Shown here: positions 1 to 6,394 of the stretch, piece by piece | Numbering within the stretch: the first letter of the stretch is position 1 | How the letters are laid out: each line of letters starts with the position of its first letter | Assembly (NCBI GenBank): GCA_025463665.1 | Contig: JAODAY010000196.1 | Span: 1-8,656, forward strand | Direction of reading: 5' to 3' | DNA: 8,656 bases | Source of the DNA: Microbacteriaceae bacterium | GTDB lineage: Bacteria; Actinomycetota; Actinomycetes; Actinomycetales; Microbacteriaceae | Position numbers and translations under genes: made by a program | Notes under the pieces: model-generated | Database searches by the model: none | Told to the model about the DNA's origin: nothing | Seen by the model: only the letters and a program-made list of their open reading frames with translations

Positions 1-1106
1 AGGGAGAGATAACCCAGACCGATCTCGACGAATGAGTCGAAGATGTGCTGAAGGCCGGCGAGGAGGGGCGCGACCGAAGGTTCGTCGAGACTCCGCACCC
101 AGTCGGCGAGGTCGCTGATCTGCATCGCGCAGGCGTCGGCGATGTTGATCCCGGCGATCCGCGCCGACCGGGCACCCTCGTTGAGACGGGTGCCGCCGCA
201 GTCCGGGCACGTCGTGAAGGTCACGGCCCGATCGACGAAGGCGCGGATGTGGGGCTGCATCGCCTCCCGGTCTTTCGACAGCATCGACTTCTGCACCCTG
301 GGGATGAGCCCCTCATAGGTCATGTTGATGTCGCCGACCTTTACCTTCACCGGCTCCTTGCGCAAGAAGTCATGCAGTTCGCTCGTGCTGTAGTCGCGGA
401 TCGGCTTGTCGGGGTCGAGAAAGCCGGAGCCCGCGAAGATCTTCACGCCCCACCCGTCTGCGGTGTAGCCGGGGATGGTGAGCGCGCCCTGATTGAGCGA
501 CTTCGAGTCGTCGTAGAGCTGGCTGAGGTCGATGTCGTTGACCATGCCCATGCCCTCGCAGCGCGGGCACATTCCGCCGGTGATCGTGAAGCTGCGGCGC
601 TCCTTCGTGGTGGTGCCGCCGCGCTCGATCGTGACGGCGCCGGCGCCGGAGATCGACGCGACGTTGAAGGAGAAGGCCTGGGGCGGGCCGACGTGCGGCT
701 CGCCCAGCCGGCTGAAGAGGATGCGGAGCATCGCATTGGCGTCGGTGGCGGTGCCGACGGTGGATCGGGCATTGGCGCCCATGCGCTCCTGGTCGACGAT
801 GATGGCCGTCGTCAGGCCCTCGAGCACGTCGACGTCGGGCCGCGCCAGGTTCGGCATGAAGCCCTGCAGGAACGCGCTGTAGGTCTCGTTGATCATGCGC
901 TGCGACTCGGCCGCGATCGTGCCGAACACGAGCGAGCTCTTTCCCGAACCAGAGACTCCCGTGAACACCGTCAGCCTGCGCTTCGGGATGTCGAGGTTGA
1001 TGTCCTTGAGATTGTTCTCGCGCGCGCCCCGCACCCGAATCATGTCGTGCGCGTCGGCGACATGCGCTGCGGACGCGTCGGCGTTCGTCTTGGTTACCGT
1101 GCTCAT
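1..1106 (-). CDS. UvrA-like ABC ATPase (short drug-resistance/UvrA2 type), N-terminal part, cut by the window edge
   Basis: Reading leftward from ATG at 1106 the frame stays open for 368 codons to the edge, so the C-terminal half is missing. Seen: Walker A GVSGSGKSS at residues 50-58, preceded by the UvrA-style RGARENNLK (26-34); FSFN; CPRCEGMG with C180 and C183; CPDCGGTRL with C300 and C303; and GLGYLS just before the edge, which in UvrA precedes the ABC signature. UvrA proteins are DNA-damage-recognition ATPases with two ABC modules. In full-length UvrA the GLGYLSL motif lies roughly 110 residues further along, so the UvrB-binding insertion appears to be absent, as in UvrA2/DrrC-type paralogues linked to DNA-binding drug resistance. 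A GGAG Shine-Dalgarno lies 5 nt before the ATG. The gene is therefore probably not the housekeeping uvrA. The family call is firm; the subclass is inferred from length and motif spacing. Confidence 0.93.
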   Translation of the reverse strand, partial: MSTVTKTNADASAAHVADAHDMIRVRGARENNLKDINLDIPKRRLTVFTGVSGSGKSSLVFGTIAAESQRMINETYSAFLQGFMPNLARPDVDVLEGLTTAIIVDQERMGANARSTVGTATDANAMLRILFSRLGEPHVGPPQAFSFNVASISGAGAVTIERGGTTTKERRSFTITGGMCPRCEGMGMVNDIDLSQLYDDSKSLNQGALTIPGYTADGWGVKIFAGSGFLDPDKPIRDYSTSELHDFLRKEPVKVKVGDINMTYEGLIPRVQKSMLSKDREAMQPHIRAFVDRAVTFTTCPDCGGTRLNEGARSARIAGINIADACAMQISDLADWVRSLDEPSVAPLLAGLQHIFDSFVEIGLGYLS

Positions 1107-1149
1107 GGATTCTCCGTCGTGCTGTCGCCCGCGCTCCGTGTGGGGCACC

Positions 1150-1178
1150 AGCTTAGATGCGGGGGGTTCGATGGGGAA
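1150..1178 (-). promoter_or_regulatory. Candidate promoter of the UvrA-like gene
   Basis: On the minus strand TAAGCT (1155-1150) fits the actinobacterial TANNNT -10 box. TTCCCC (1178-1173) lies 17 nt upstream as a poor -35 match. This would place the RNA start about 36 nt before the ATG at 1106, leaving room for the GGAG ribosome site. It falls in the 102-bp gap after the GIY-YIG gene. Weak consensus only. Confidence 0.3.
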
Positions 1179-1189
1179 CCGGCCGGCCG

Positions 1190-1203
1190 CCGCGAGGGCG
1201 CGG
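1190..1203 (-). terminator. Weak GC hairpin just after the GIY-YIG gene stop
   Basis: CCGCG (1190-1194) and CGCGG (1199-1203) form a 5-bp all-GC stem with a 4-nt loop, directly downstream of the stop at 1211-1209 on the minus strand. There is no T-tract. A stem this short is common by chance at this GC content, so termination here, and hence separation from the UvrA-like gene, is doubtful. Confidence 0.18.
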
Positions 1204-1208
1204 TCAGT

Positions 1209-1772
1209 TCAGGCCAGCAACGCCAGTCTCTGACTCCTCCACAACGCGTACTGCGACCACGGGTCATCCACCCCCGCTCTGAGCACATCGATGTGCTCGA
1301 CGAGCGCGTCGTGCACCGCGAACCACTCCGAGCGGGCGAGGCGGTGGGCGGCGAACTGCGCATGGCGGCGCTGCTCGAGGGTGCGGTCGCCGCGCTCGAA
1401 CGCGAGCAGTTCGTCGTAGCGCAGGCTCGCGAAGCGCTGCCGCGGGTTCGCCGAGGTGCCGATCTTGATCTGGTCGCGAAAACGGAGGTAGTAGACGACG
1501 TCGACGCGCACCGCAGCGACATGCTCGGGATCTGCGGTGTCTCCGACCTTCCACTCGCACACCGCGCACAGCCAGCCGGAGGGGTACCGCACTCCCAGCC
1601 GTGAGCCGCATGCCAGGCACGGCGACGGCAGGGTGTCTGTGACGCCAACCTCGCCGGCCACCCAGTCGTGAGCCTCGAGAAGGTGCCGGGCACAGAGATT
1701 GAGCGGCGCGTGCGGTGCCACCGGTTCCGGGCAGGCGAGACCGGATTGCACGACGATGCCGCAGGGTCTCAT
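1209..1772 (-). CDS. GIY-YIG superfamily (T5orf172/MUG113-like) protein with N-terminal cysteine clusters
   Basis: 187 residues from ATG 1772. Residues about 93-117 (VYYLRFRDQIKIG, then NPRQRFASL) match the T5orf172/MUG113 branch of the GIY-YIG fold: VYY and KIG replace GIY and YIG, and R111/R113 are candidates for the catalytic arginine. EQRRHAQF (E133, H137) and ARSEWF (E149) supply the usual downstream acidic and His positions. N-terminal to this are C14...C27-x2-H30 and a C52-x2-C55...C69-x2-C72 knuckle, both plausible zinc sites. An in-frame GTG at 1802 would add ten residues but has no ribosome site. The ATG also lacks one but has TAGCGT 7 nt upstream, so I prefer it. The cellular role is unknown: the fold is nuclease-like, but catalysis is not proven. 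It lies 102 bp upstream of, and on the same strand as, the UvrA-like gene. Confidence 0.82.
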   Translation of the reverse strand: MRPCGIVVQSGLACPEPVAPHAPLNLCARHLLEAHDWVAGEVGVTDTLPSPCLACGSRLGVRYPSGWLCAVCEWKVGDTADPEHVAAVRVDVVYYLRFRDQIKIGTSANPRQRFASLRYDELLAFERGDRTLEQRRHAQFAAHRLARSEWFAVHDALVEHIDVLRAGVDDPWSQYALWRSQRLALLA

Positions 1773-1779
1773 GCCGGAC

Positions 1780-1785
1780 ACGCTA
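1780..1785 (-). promoter_or_regulatory. Candidate -10 box for leaderless GIY-YIG gene
   Basis: TAGCGT on the minus strand ends 7 nt before the ATG at 1772, the spacing expected if transcription begins at the start codon. No convincing -35 box is seen. Its main use is to support ATG 1772 over GTG 1802. Confidence 0.28.
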
Positions 1786-1860
1786 CGCCGGGGGTGCGAC
1801 ACGGCGGCGACATCGCGACCCGGAAGTCTATTGCGTCCGCGTGCTGACCAACACGGGCGC

Positions 1861-1884
1861 GCCCGACCCTCGAGTGGGTCGGGC
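1861..1884 (-). terminator. Strong hairpin terminator downstream of the MMPL gene
   Basis: GCCCGACCC (1861-1869) and GGGTCGGGC (1876-1884) are perfect reverse complements: a 9-bp stem with a 6-nt loop (TCGAGT). It lies 26 bp past the MMPL stop on the minus strand and before the GIY-YIG start. It lacks a T-tract, as many high-GC terminators do. The rest of the 1773-1910 gap shows nothing else I can name except the -10 candidate at 1780-1785. Confidence 0.75.
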
Positions 1885-1910
1885 CGCGCCTTCGCGTCGG
1901 GCGAATGCGG

Positions 1911-4409
1911 CTAGCCGGCGTGACTGCCGGGGTGCGAGCGCTCGAGCGAGGCACCTTCGACGTCGACGTTCGGCAGTATGCGGTCGAGCCACTTCGGCAT
2001 CCACCAGGCGGCGTCACCCAGCAGGTGCATGACGGCCGGAATGATGACCAGTCGAACGACGAACGCGTCGAAGAGCACGCCGATAGCCAAGCCGAACCCG
2101 ATCGACTGGATCATCACAGAGTTGGAGAAGACGAACCCGGCGAAGACCGACGTCATGATGAGGGCTGCGGCGATGACCACGGTGCGACCCGCGTACACCC
2201 CGCGCTGCACGGCGAGACGAGCGGGCGTTCCGTGAACGTACGCCTCGCGCATGCCGCTGACGAGGAACAACTGGTAGTCCATCGCGAGCCCGAACAGCAC
2301 GCCGACGACGAGGATCGGCAAGAAGCTGAGGATCGGACCCGGGTCGTGCACGCCGAACAGCGGCGCGAGCCAGCCCCATTGGAAGACCGCGGTGATCGCG
2401 CCGAACGACGCGAACAGCGACAGCACGAAGCCGAGGGTGGCGGTGACCGGCACGAGAATCGACCGGAAGACGAAGACCAGAATGATCAACGAGAGCCCGA
2501 CGACCACGAGCAGGTAGAGCGGCAGGGCGTCGGCGAGCTTCTCGCTGACGTCGATGTTGCCTGAGGCGTTGCCGGCGACGCCGAGTGAGGAGACTCCGTC
2601 GATCTCGAGTCCGCGCAGGTCACGCACAAGCTGTTCTGTGGTCTCGCTCGTCGGTCCGTCCTCGGGCACGACCTGGAATGCGAGCAGCATGTCGTCGTCG
2701 GAGGCGCCGATGGGGGCGACGGCGACGACGTTGTTCTCGGCCTTGAGCAGGGTGCCGATGCGTGCCTGCTCGCCGACGAGCTCGTCGTCGGTGATGGCGT
2801 CGGCCAGGTCGGCGACGACGATGAGCGGGCCGTTGACGCCCGCACCGAATTTGTCGTCGATGAGCTTGTATGCCTTGTACGCGCTCGAGTCGACCGGCTC
2901 GGACGACCCGGCCGGCAGCCCGAGGCGCATCGACAGGGCGGGGATCGCGACGATGAGCAGCACGGCGATGCCCGCAACCACGGTGACGACGGCGCGCAGG
3001 GTGTTCATCGGCTTGACCGGCACGCGAGCGGATGCCACGGCGCCTCCCATGCCCGCCCGCGCCTTCTTCGTCAGAATCCTGGTGCCGAGCAGCCGGAGGA
3101 ATGCCGGCGTCAGCGTGACGGCGATCAGGATCGCGACGAGCACGCACACGGCACCAACGGTGCCCATGAGCCCGAGGAAGGGCACGCCGGTGAGGTTGAG
3201 CGCAAGCAGGGCGATGAGCACCGTGGATCCGGCGAAAACGACAGCGTTGCCCGAGGTGCCGTTCGCGAGCCCGATGGACTCAGCGAGCGGCACGCCGTTG
3301 CGGAGCTGGGTGCGGTGCCGGTTGAGGATGAAGAGGGAGTAGTCGATGCCCACTGCGAGGCCGAGCATGACGCCGAGCACGGGGGTGACGGAGAGCATGG
3401 TGACGGTGCCCGACAGGGCGAGCGAGGCCAGAACGCCCACACCGACGCCGATGACGGCGTTGATCAGGGGCAGGCTGGCGCCGATGAGGGTGCCGAGCAT
3501 GACGAACAGAACGACCGCCGCGAAGATGACGCCGCCGATCTCGCCCGGGCCGAGAATCTCGGGAATGCTCGAGGCGATGTCGTTGGAGACCGCGGCCTCG
3601 ACGCCGTCGATGTCGGCGTCGCTCATCGACTCGACGATGGCTTCCTTCGCCTCGGCGGGCACCACGTTGAGCGACTTGTCGAATTGGATCCCGGCGACGG
3701 CGGTGGTCTCGTCGGTCGAGACCTGGCGGATCTCCGCGGCGAGGGCGAGCAGTTCCGCCCCCTGCTCGAGCGTCGTGCTCTGGGCCTCTACCTCAGCGCG
3801 AGCCGCGTCGAGAGCGGCCTGCTGTGCGGCGACCTGCGCGGATCCGGCGTCGATCTGCGCCTGCTGCGCGGCGAGCTGGGGCTGTACCGCGGCGAGTTGG
3901 CCGGCCGCTTCGGCCTGCGCCTTCGCCACGTCGAGCTGCGCCTGGCCGCTCGCGATCTGCGCCGCGGCCTCGTCGATCTGCGCCTGACCGGCGTCGAACT
4001 GGGCGCTCGCGTCGGAGATCTGCTGCCGGCCCGCGGCGATCGTCACGGCCTGCTGATCGATCTGGGCCTGCGTCTCGAACGGGTTGGTCGTCGCCTTGAC
4101 GTCATCGAGGTCGCCCGTGTCGACGAGCAGTTCACCGATGGCGGTCTTCTGCTCCTCGGTGAACGGCGCGTCGTCGGTCGTGGTGAACACGACCGTTCCT
4201 CTGCCGCCGCTGGCGGCCGGGAACTTCTCGGCCAGTTCGTCGCTCACCTTCTGGGTGGCGGTGCCGGGGATGCTCACGGCCGAGCTGAGCGCGCCGCCGA
4301 ATAGGGCGAACGCCCCGCCGGCGAGGGCGAGGATCGCCAGCCAGGCGACGATGACCAGCCAGGCTCGGCGGGCGGAGAACCGACCGAGTCGGTAGAGAAG
4401 GGATGCCAT
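1911..4409 (-). CDS. MMPL/RND-family membrane exporter with an extracytoplasmic coiled-coil domain
   Basis: 832 residues. A duplicated six-helix layout is visible: TM1 about 17-39; TM2-TM6 between 293 and 440; TM7 about 471-492; TM8-TM12 between 629 and 792. The proton-relay Asp-Tyr pairs of the family are present in both halves: GIDYSLF (D356, Y357) and AMDYQLF (D711, Y712). The first extracytoplasmic loop (40-292) contains a long Ala/Gln-rich heptad repeat (about 114-221); the second (493-628) looks like a standard RND porter domain. MMPL proteins use proton flux to export lipids, siderophores or drugs; the substrate here cannot be read from sequence. The start ATG 4409 has GAGG 3 nt upstream. 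The gene follows a TetR gene by 90 bp on the same strand, so control by that regulator is likely. Length lies between Bacillus YdfJ-like and mycobacterial MmpL proteins. Confidence 0.95.
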   Translation of the reverse strand: MASLLYRLGRFSARRAWLVIVAWLAILALAGGAFALFGGALSSAVSIPGTATQKVSDELAEKFPAASGGRGTVVFTTTDDAPFTEEQKTAIGELLVDTGDLDDVKATTNPFETQAQIDQQAVTIAAGRQQISDASAQFDAGQAQIDEAAAQIASGQAQLDVAKAQAEAAGQLAAVQPQLAAQQAQIDAGSAQVAAQQAALDAARAEVEAQSTTLEQGAELLALAAEIRQVSTDETTAVAGIQFDKSLNVVPAEAKEAIVESMSDADIDGVEAAVSNDIASSIPEILGPGEIGGVIFAAVVLFVMLGTLIGASLPLINAVIGVGVGVLASLALSGTVTMLSVTPVLGVMLGLAVGIDYSLFILNRHRTQLRNGVPLAESIGLANGTSGNAVVFAGSTVLIALLALNLTGVPFLGLMGTVGAVCVLVAILIAVTLTPAFLRLLGTRILTKKARAGMGGAVASARVPVKPMNTLRAVVTVVAGIAVLLIVAIPALSMRLGLPAGSSEPVDSSAYKAYKLIDDKFGAGVNGPLIVVADLADAITDDELVGEQARIGTLLKAENNVVAVAPIGASDDDMLLAFQVVPEDGPTSETTEQLVRDLRGLEIDGVSSLGVAGNASGNIDVSEKLADALPLYLLVVVGLSLIILVFVFRSILVPVTATLGFVLSLFASFGAITAVFQWGWLAPLFGVHDPGPILSFLPILVVGVLFGLAMDYQLFLVSGMREAYVHGTPARLAVQRGVYAGRTVVIAAALIMTSVFAGFVFSNSVMIQSIGFGLAIGVLFDAFVVRLVIIPAVMHLLGDAAWWMPKWLDRILPNVDVEGASLERSHPGSHAG
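3747..4070 (-). repeat. In-frame 21-bp/7-residue repeat encoding a heptad coiled coil inside the MMPL gene
   Basis: Residues about 114-221 of the MMPL protein. Hydrophobic residues recur exactly every seven: I117, I124, I131, F138, I145, I152, L159; then, after a 13-residue step, L172, L179, I186, V193, L200, V207, L214, L221. The loose unit is xAQ(I/L/V/F)Dxx. The phase break at 160-171 (AEAAGQ), followed by P177, is where an antiparallel hairpin could turn. The segment is extracytoplasmic by topology. DNA copies are degenerate, so this is a protein repeat and not a recent tandem array. Confidence 0.8.
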
Positions 4410-4443
4410 GTTCCTCGGGTTCTTTCGTCGTGGGCGGGTGATA

Positions 4444-4459
4444 CGTGATCGATCTCACA
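4444..4459 (-). promoter_or_regulatory. CRP/GlxR-like binding site upstream of the MMPL gene
   Basis: On the minus strand the site reads TGTGA-GATCGA-TCACG, matching nine of the ten fixed positions of the CRP-family consensus TGTGA-N6-TCACA used by CRP and by actinobacterial GlxR/Crp. It lies 34 bp before the MMPL ATG in the 90-bp TetR-MMPL gap. A poor -10-like TATCAC (4443-4438) abuts it, which would suggest repression of an internal promoter if both are real. A match of this quality is expected by chance roughly once in several windows this size, so placement in a gap is the main support. Confidence 0.38.
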
Positions 4460-4499
4460 TCGCGTCATCGGGAAGGGAGGTCAGGGGTGCACGAGCGGG

Positions 4500-5141
4500 T
4501 CAGGTGGGCGCCGAGTAGCCGACGCGGATCGTGGCGATGAGGCGGTCGAGCAGTTCGTCCCACACCGCGCGGGAGGGCGCGTCGAGCGAGGCGCCCGTGC
4601 GCTCGATCCACCGGGCGGAGACGACGGAGATGCCGTTCATCAGGGAGCTGACGAGCACGGCGACCTCGAACTCGTCGATCTCGCTGTTGCGATCGGCGAT
4701 CTCGATGGTGATCTGGTCTGTCGCGCGGGTGAAGACGTCGCCGAGCGGGTGCTGCGAGCGTGCGTCGTATCCATCCCCGCTCAAGACGCCGCAGAGGTAG
4801 GCGACCACGGTGGGCAGGTCGATGTGACGCACGGCCGCAGTGATGTCGGCGAACAGCGCCGCAGTGCTGCCGTCGGCGACTGCTGTCGCCGACGTCGCCG
4901 CGCGAAAGTCGTCCACGACGCCGCTGAGCACGCGGGTGCAGGAGGTCATGATGACGTCGTCGAGCGAGGAGAAGTGGTTGAAGACGGTGCGGCGGGAAAC
5001 GTCGGCGCGGCGCGCGAGTTCGTCGACGCTGAAGCGCGGCTTGCCCCGCTCGCGGATGAGCGAGTCGGCGGCATCCAGAATCGCCTGACGGTGCCGGGCC
5101 TTGAGCACCGCACGCCGGTCGACGATGAGGGGTGGAATCAC
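4500..5141 (-). CDS. TetR/AcrR family transcriptional regulator, probable regulator of the MMPL exporter
   Basis: 213 residues, normal for the family. The N-terminal DNA-binding domain is clear: helix 1 RQAILDAADSLIRERG (18-33), then FSVDELARRADVSRRTVFNHF (37-57) as the helix-turn-helix with the typical F-x-H-F ending. The C-terminal domain (about 75-213) is the variable ligand-binding and dimerisation part, with no recognisable subfamily motif. The GTG at 5141 is forced: an in-frame TAG at 5153-5151 closes the frame upstream and the first in-frame ATG is residue 65. No ribosome site is seen; TAGTGT ends 6 nt before the GTG, suggesting a leaderless message. A 15-bp palindrome covers that box, as expected for autorepression. 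The gene runs into the MMPL gene 90 bp downstream, the usual TetR-exporter pairing. The ligand is unknown. Confidence 0.93.
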   Translation of the reverse strand: MIPPLIVDRRAVLKARHRQAILDAADSLIRERGKPRFSVDELARRADVSRRTVFNHFSSLDDVIMTSCTRVLSGVVDDFRAATSATAVADGSTAALFADITAAVRHIDLPTVVAYLCGVLSGDGYDARSQHPLGDVFTRATDQITIEIADRNSEIDEFEVAVLVSSLMNGISVVSARWIERTGASLDAPSRAVWDELLDRLIATIRVGYSAPT

Positions 5142-5145
5142 ATAC

Positions 5146-5160
5146 TTACACTAAGTGCAA
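5146..5160. promoter_or_regulatory. Palindromic TetR operator candidate overlapping the tetR -10 box
   Basis: TTACACTAAGTGCAA has 7-bp arms around a central A, with six of seven pairs complementary (the core CACT-A-AGTG is perfect). It begins 5 bp upstream of the TetR start and covers TAGTGT (minus, 5153-5148), the best -10 candidate, which ends 6 nt before the GTG. TetR repressors typically bind such sites beside their own promoters, so autoregulation is inferred. No second copy of the palindrome appears in the TetR-MMPL gap, so MMPL control would be by read-through from here. Confidence 0.6.
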
Positions 5161-5248
5161 CGACGCATCGCGTGCACACCTCGCCGCGAGATTTCGCTGT
5201 GAGTTCCCCGGGAGCGCCGCTCCCCTGTCGCGCCGCCCTCGCGCCTCG

Positions 5249-5254
5249 TACACT
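5249..5254 (+). promoter_or_regulatory. Candidate leaderless -10 box of the M23 remnant
   Basis: TACACT fits TANNNT and ends 6 nt before the ATG at 5261, the same spacing as at the TetR, GNAT and XRE-cupin starts. No ribosome site precedes the ATG. It supports 5261 as the original start of the decayed gene and implies that the promoter survives. Confidence 0.35.
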
Positions 5255-5260
5255 GCGACG

Positions 5261-5569
5261 ATGGCCGAGTGGATGCCGCCTCCCGAACCATCGGCGCGGA
5301 GACTGCGCATGGCGCTGCCCTTCCGGCTCGATCCGGGTCGGCATCGGCGACGAGGTCACTGCCGAGCAGCCGATCGCCCAGTGTGCAATTCCGGGAACTC
5401 GACCCAGCCGCACCTGCACCTGCAGGTGATGGACAGCGCCGACTTGTCGGTCGCGCAGGGGGTGCCGCTCTCCTTCCGCTCCTACCGCGAGTGGCGCCCC
5501 GGCGCCGCCGACCCGGCAAGCGTCGAGATGGGGATTCCGGGCGAGCGGTGCGTTGTCGCGCCGATGTAG
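5261..5569 (+). pseudogene. Decayed M23 family metallopeptidase gene: internal deletion plus 1-bp frameshift
   Basis: The C-terminal part is clear: GNSTQPHLHLQVMDS, then DLSVAQGVPLSFR, to TAG at 5567-5569, carrying the HLH zinc-ligand motif of M23 (LytM-type) peptidases. Just upstream SIRVGIGDEVTAEQPIAQC belongs to the same protein but sits in another frame. At 5382-5386 the DNA reads TGTGCAAT where TGTGGCAAT would give the conserved CGNSGNS, so one G is missing. At the 5' end ATG 5261 opens MAEWMPPPEP and then LRMALPF, which resembles the N-terminus of actinobacterial relatives and lies in the frame of the C-terminal part. It then joins SIRV at about 5325 after a frame change, so the middle (well over 100 codons in relatives, with the first zinc His/Asp) is gone. 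The remnant cannot be active. The N-terminal match is from memory and less sure than the C-terminal one. Confidence 0.8.
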
Positions 5570-5617
5570 CGGAGAGGCTCGCGAGGATACGGGGTTTCGC
5601 CCCACGAGCCGGACTCC

Positions 5618-5623
5618 TACGAT
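5618..5623 (+). promoter_or_regulatory. Candidate leaderless -10 box of the GNAT gene
   Basis: TACGAT ends 6 nt before GTG 5630, and no Shine-Dalgarno sequence precedes that codon. A TT-starting hexamer (TTTCGC, 5595-5600) lies 17 nt upstream but matches -35 poorly. If real, transcription starts at the GTG itself. Confidence 0.35.
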
Positions 5624-5629
5624 CTGAGA

Positions 5630-6394
5630 GTGCCGCCAATTCGAGTCGAGGCCGCCTCGGCCGTTCCCTTTGCCGACATCGAGCATGCGCTCACCGGCGG
5701 GGGCGACGGCGCGAGCTGCTGGTGCCAGTGGTTCACTATTCCGCGCACGGACTTCGACGCCGCCACGCGCGACGAGCGTCGCGAGCTCCTCCGCAGCGAG
5801 ATCGCCTCCTCGACGCCCGCGCCAGGACTCGTCGCCTATGTCGGCGACGAAACTGTCGGCTGGGTGCGCGTCGGGCCGCGGGTGGCCCTGCCGACCCTGC
5901 TGCGGGGCAGGGTCGTGACGGCAGGCAGCCCGGAGCCGCTGGAGGATCCAGGCGTGTGGGCGATCAGCTGCTTCGTGGTGCGGCGGCAGTTTCGTGGCCT
6001 CGGGGTCGCGAAACGGCTTCTCGACGCGGGGGTCGAGCACGCGGCATCCAACGGCGCCCGAGTGATCGAGGCGTACCCGTTCGACACCGCACTGAAACAG
6101 AGGCCGGTGAACGACCTCTATCTCGGAACGGATAGCCTGATCGGCGCGCAGAGCTTCGTGCAGACCGCCCGCCCGACCGCGGCGCGAGTGGTGATGACGC
6201 GGGACCTCACGGTCACCCACTGTGGCGCCCGTGCCGCGAGGCTCAGGCCGGCGGCTCCCACAGCTCGATCGGCAGGCCTTCCGGATCGTGGATGCGGGCG
6301 AAGTTGCCGTAGTCGGCAGTGTCCCACTCGGGCCGTCGCTCGACGGGGATGCCCGCCGCGTCAAGCTTCGCGGCGAGCTCATCCAGCCCGGTGA
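5630..6394 (+). CDS. GNAT family N-acetyltransferase with an aberrant C-terminal extension
   Basis: Open for 254 residues from GTG 5630. CWCQWF (30-35) is the N-terminal signature of one GNAT group. AISCFVVRRQFRGLGVAKRLL (111-131) holds the strand and acetyl-CoA pyrophosphate loop Q120-x-x-G123-x-G125. GARVIEAYP (142-150) and ARVVMTRDL (185-193) complete the fold. GNAT enzymes transfer acetyl from acetyl-CoA to an amine; the substrate is not predictable here. Relatives normally end close to the position of RDL (about 193). The last 60 residues are Arg/Pro/Ala-rich, resemble nothing, and from 6243 on are antisense to the VOC gene, so the native stop was probably lost by mutation. The domain itself looks intact. 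The start lacks a ribosome site but has TACGAT 6 nt upstream. The nearest left neighbour is the M23 remnant, 60 bp away. Confidence 0.88.
   Translation: MPPIRVEAASAVPFADIEHALTGGGDGASCWCQWFTIPRTDFDAATRDERRELLRSEIASSTPAPGLVAYVGDETVGWVRVGPRVALPTLLRGRVVTAGSPEPLEDPGVWAISCFVVRRQFRGLGVAKRLLDAGVEHAASNGARVIEAYPFDTALKQRPVNDLYLGTDSLIGAQSFVQTARPTAARVVMTRDLTVTHCGARAARLRPAAPTARSAGLPDRGCGRSCRSRQCPTRAVARRGCPPRQASRRAHPAR

Noticed and set aside
1180..1190. GGCCGGCC palindromic stretch near the GIY-YIG 3' end
   Set aside because: Short GC palindromes of this kind are expected by chance at this composition, and it has no loop for a hairpin.
45..1604. 519-codon open frame on the plus strand
   Set aside because: It is antisense to the UvrA-like and GIY-YIG genes, both of which have clear domain motifs. 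Its product is Arg/Asp/Val-rich with no family features, typical of an antisense frame in GC-rich coding DNA.
3315..4304. 329-codon plus-strand frame opposite the MMPL coiled-coil region
   Set aside because: Its apparent Leu/Arg/Gly/Asp repeats are only the complement of the heptad codons in the MMPL gene.
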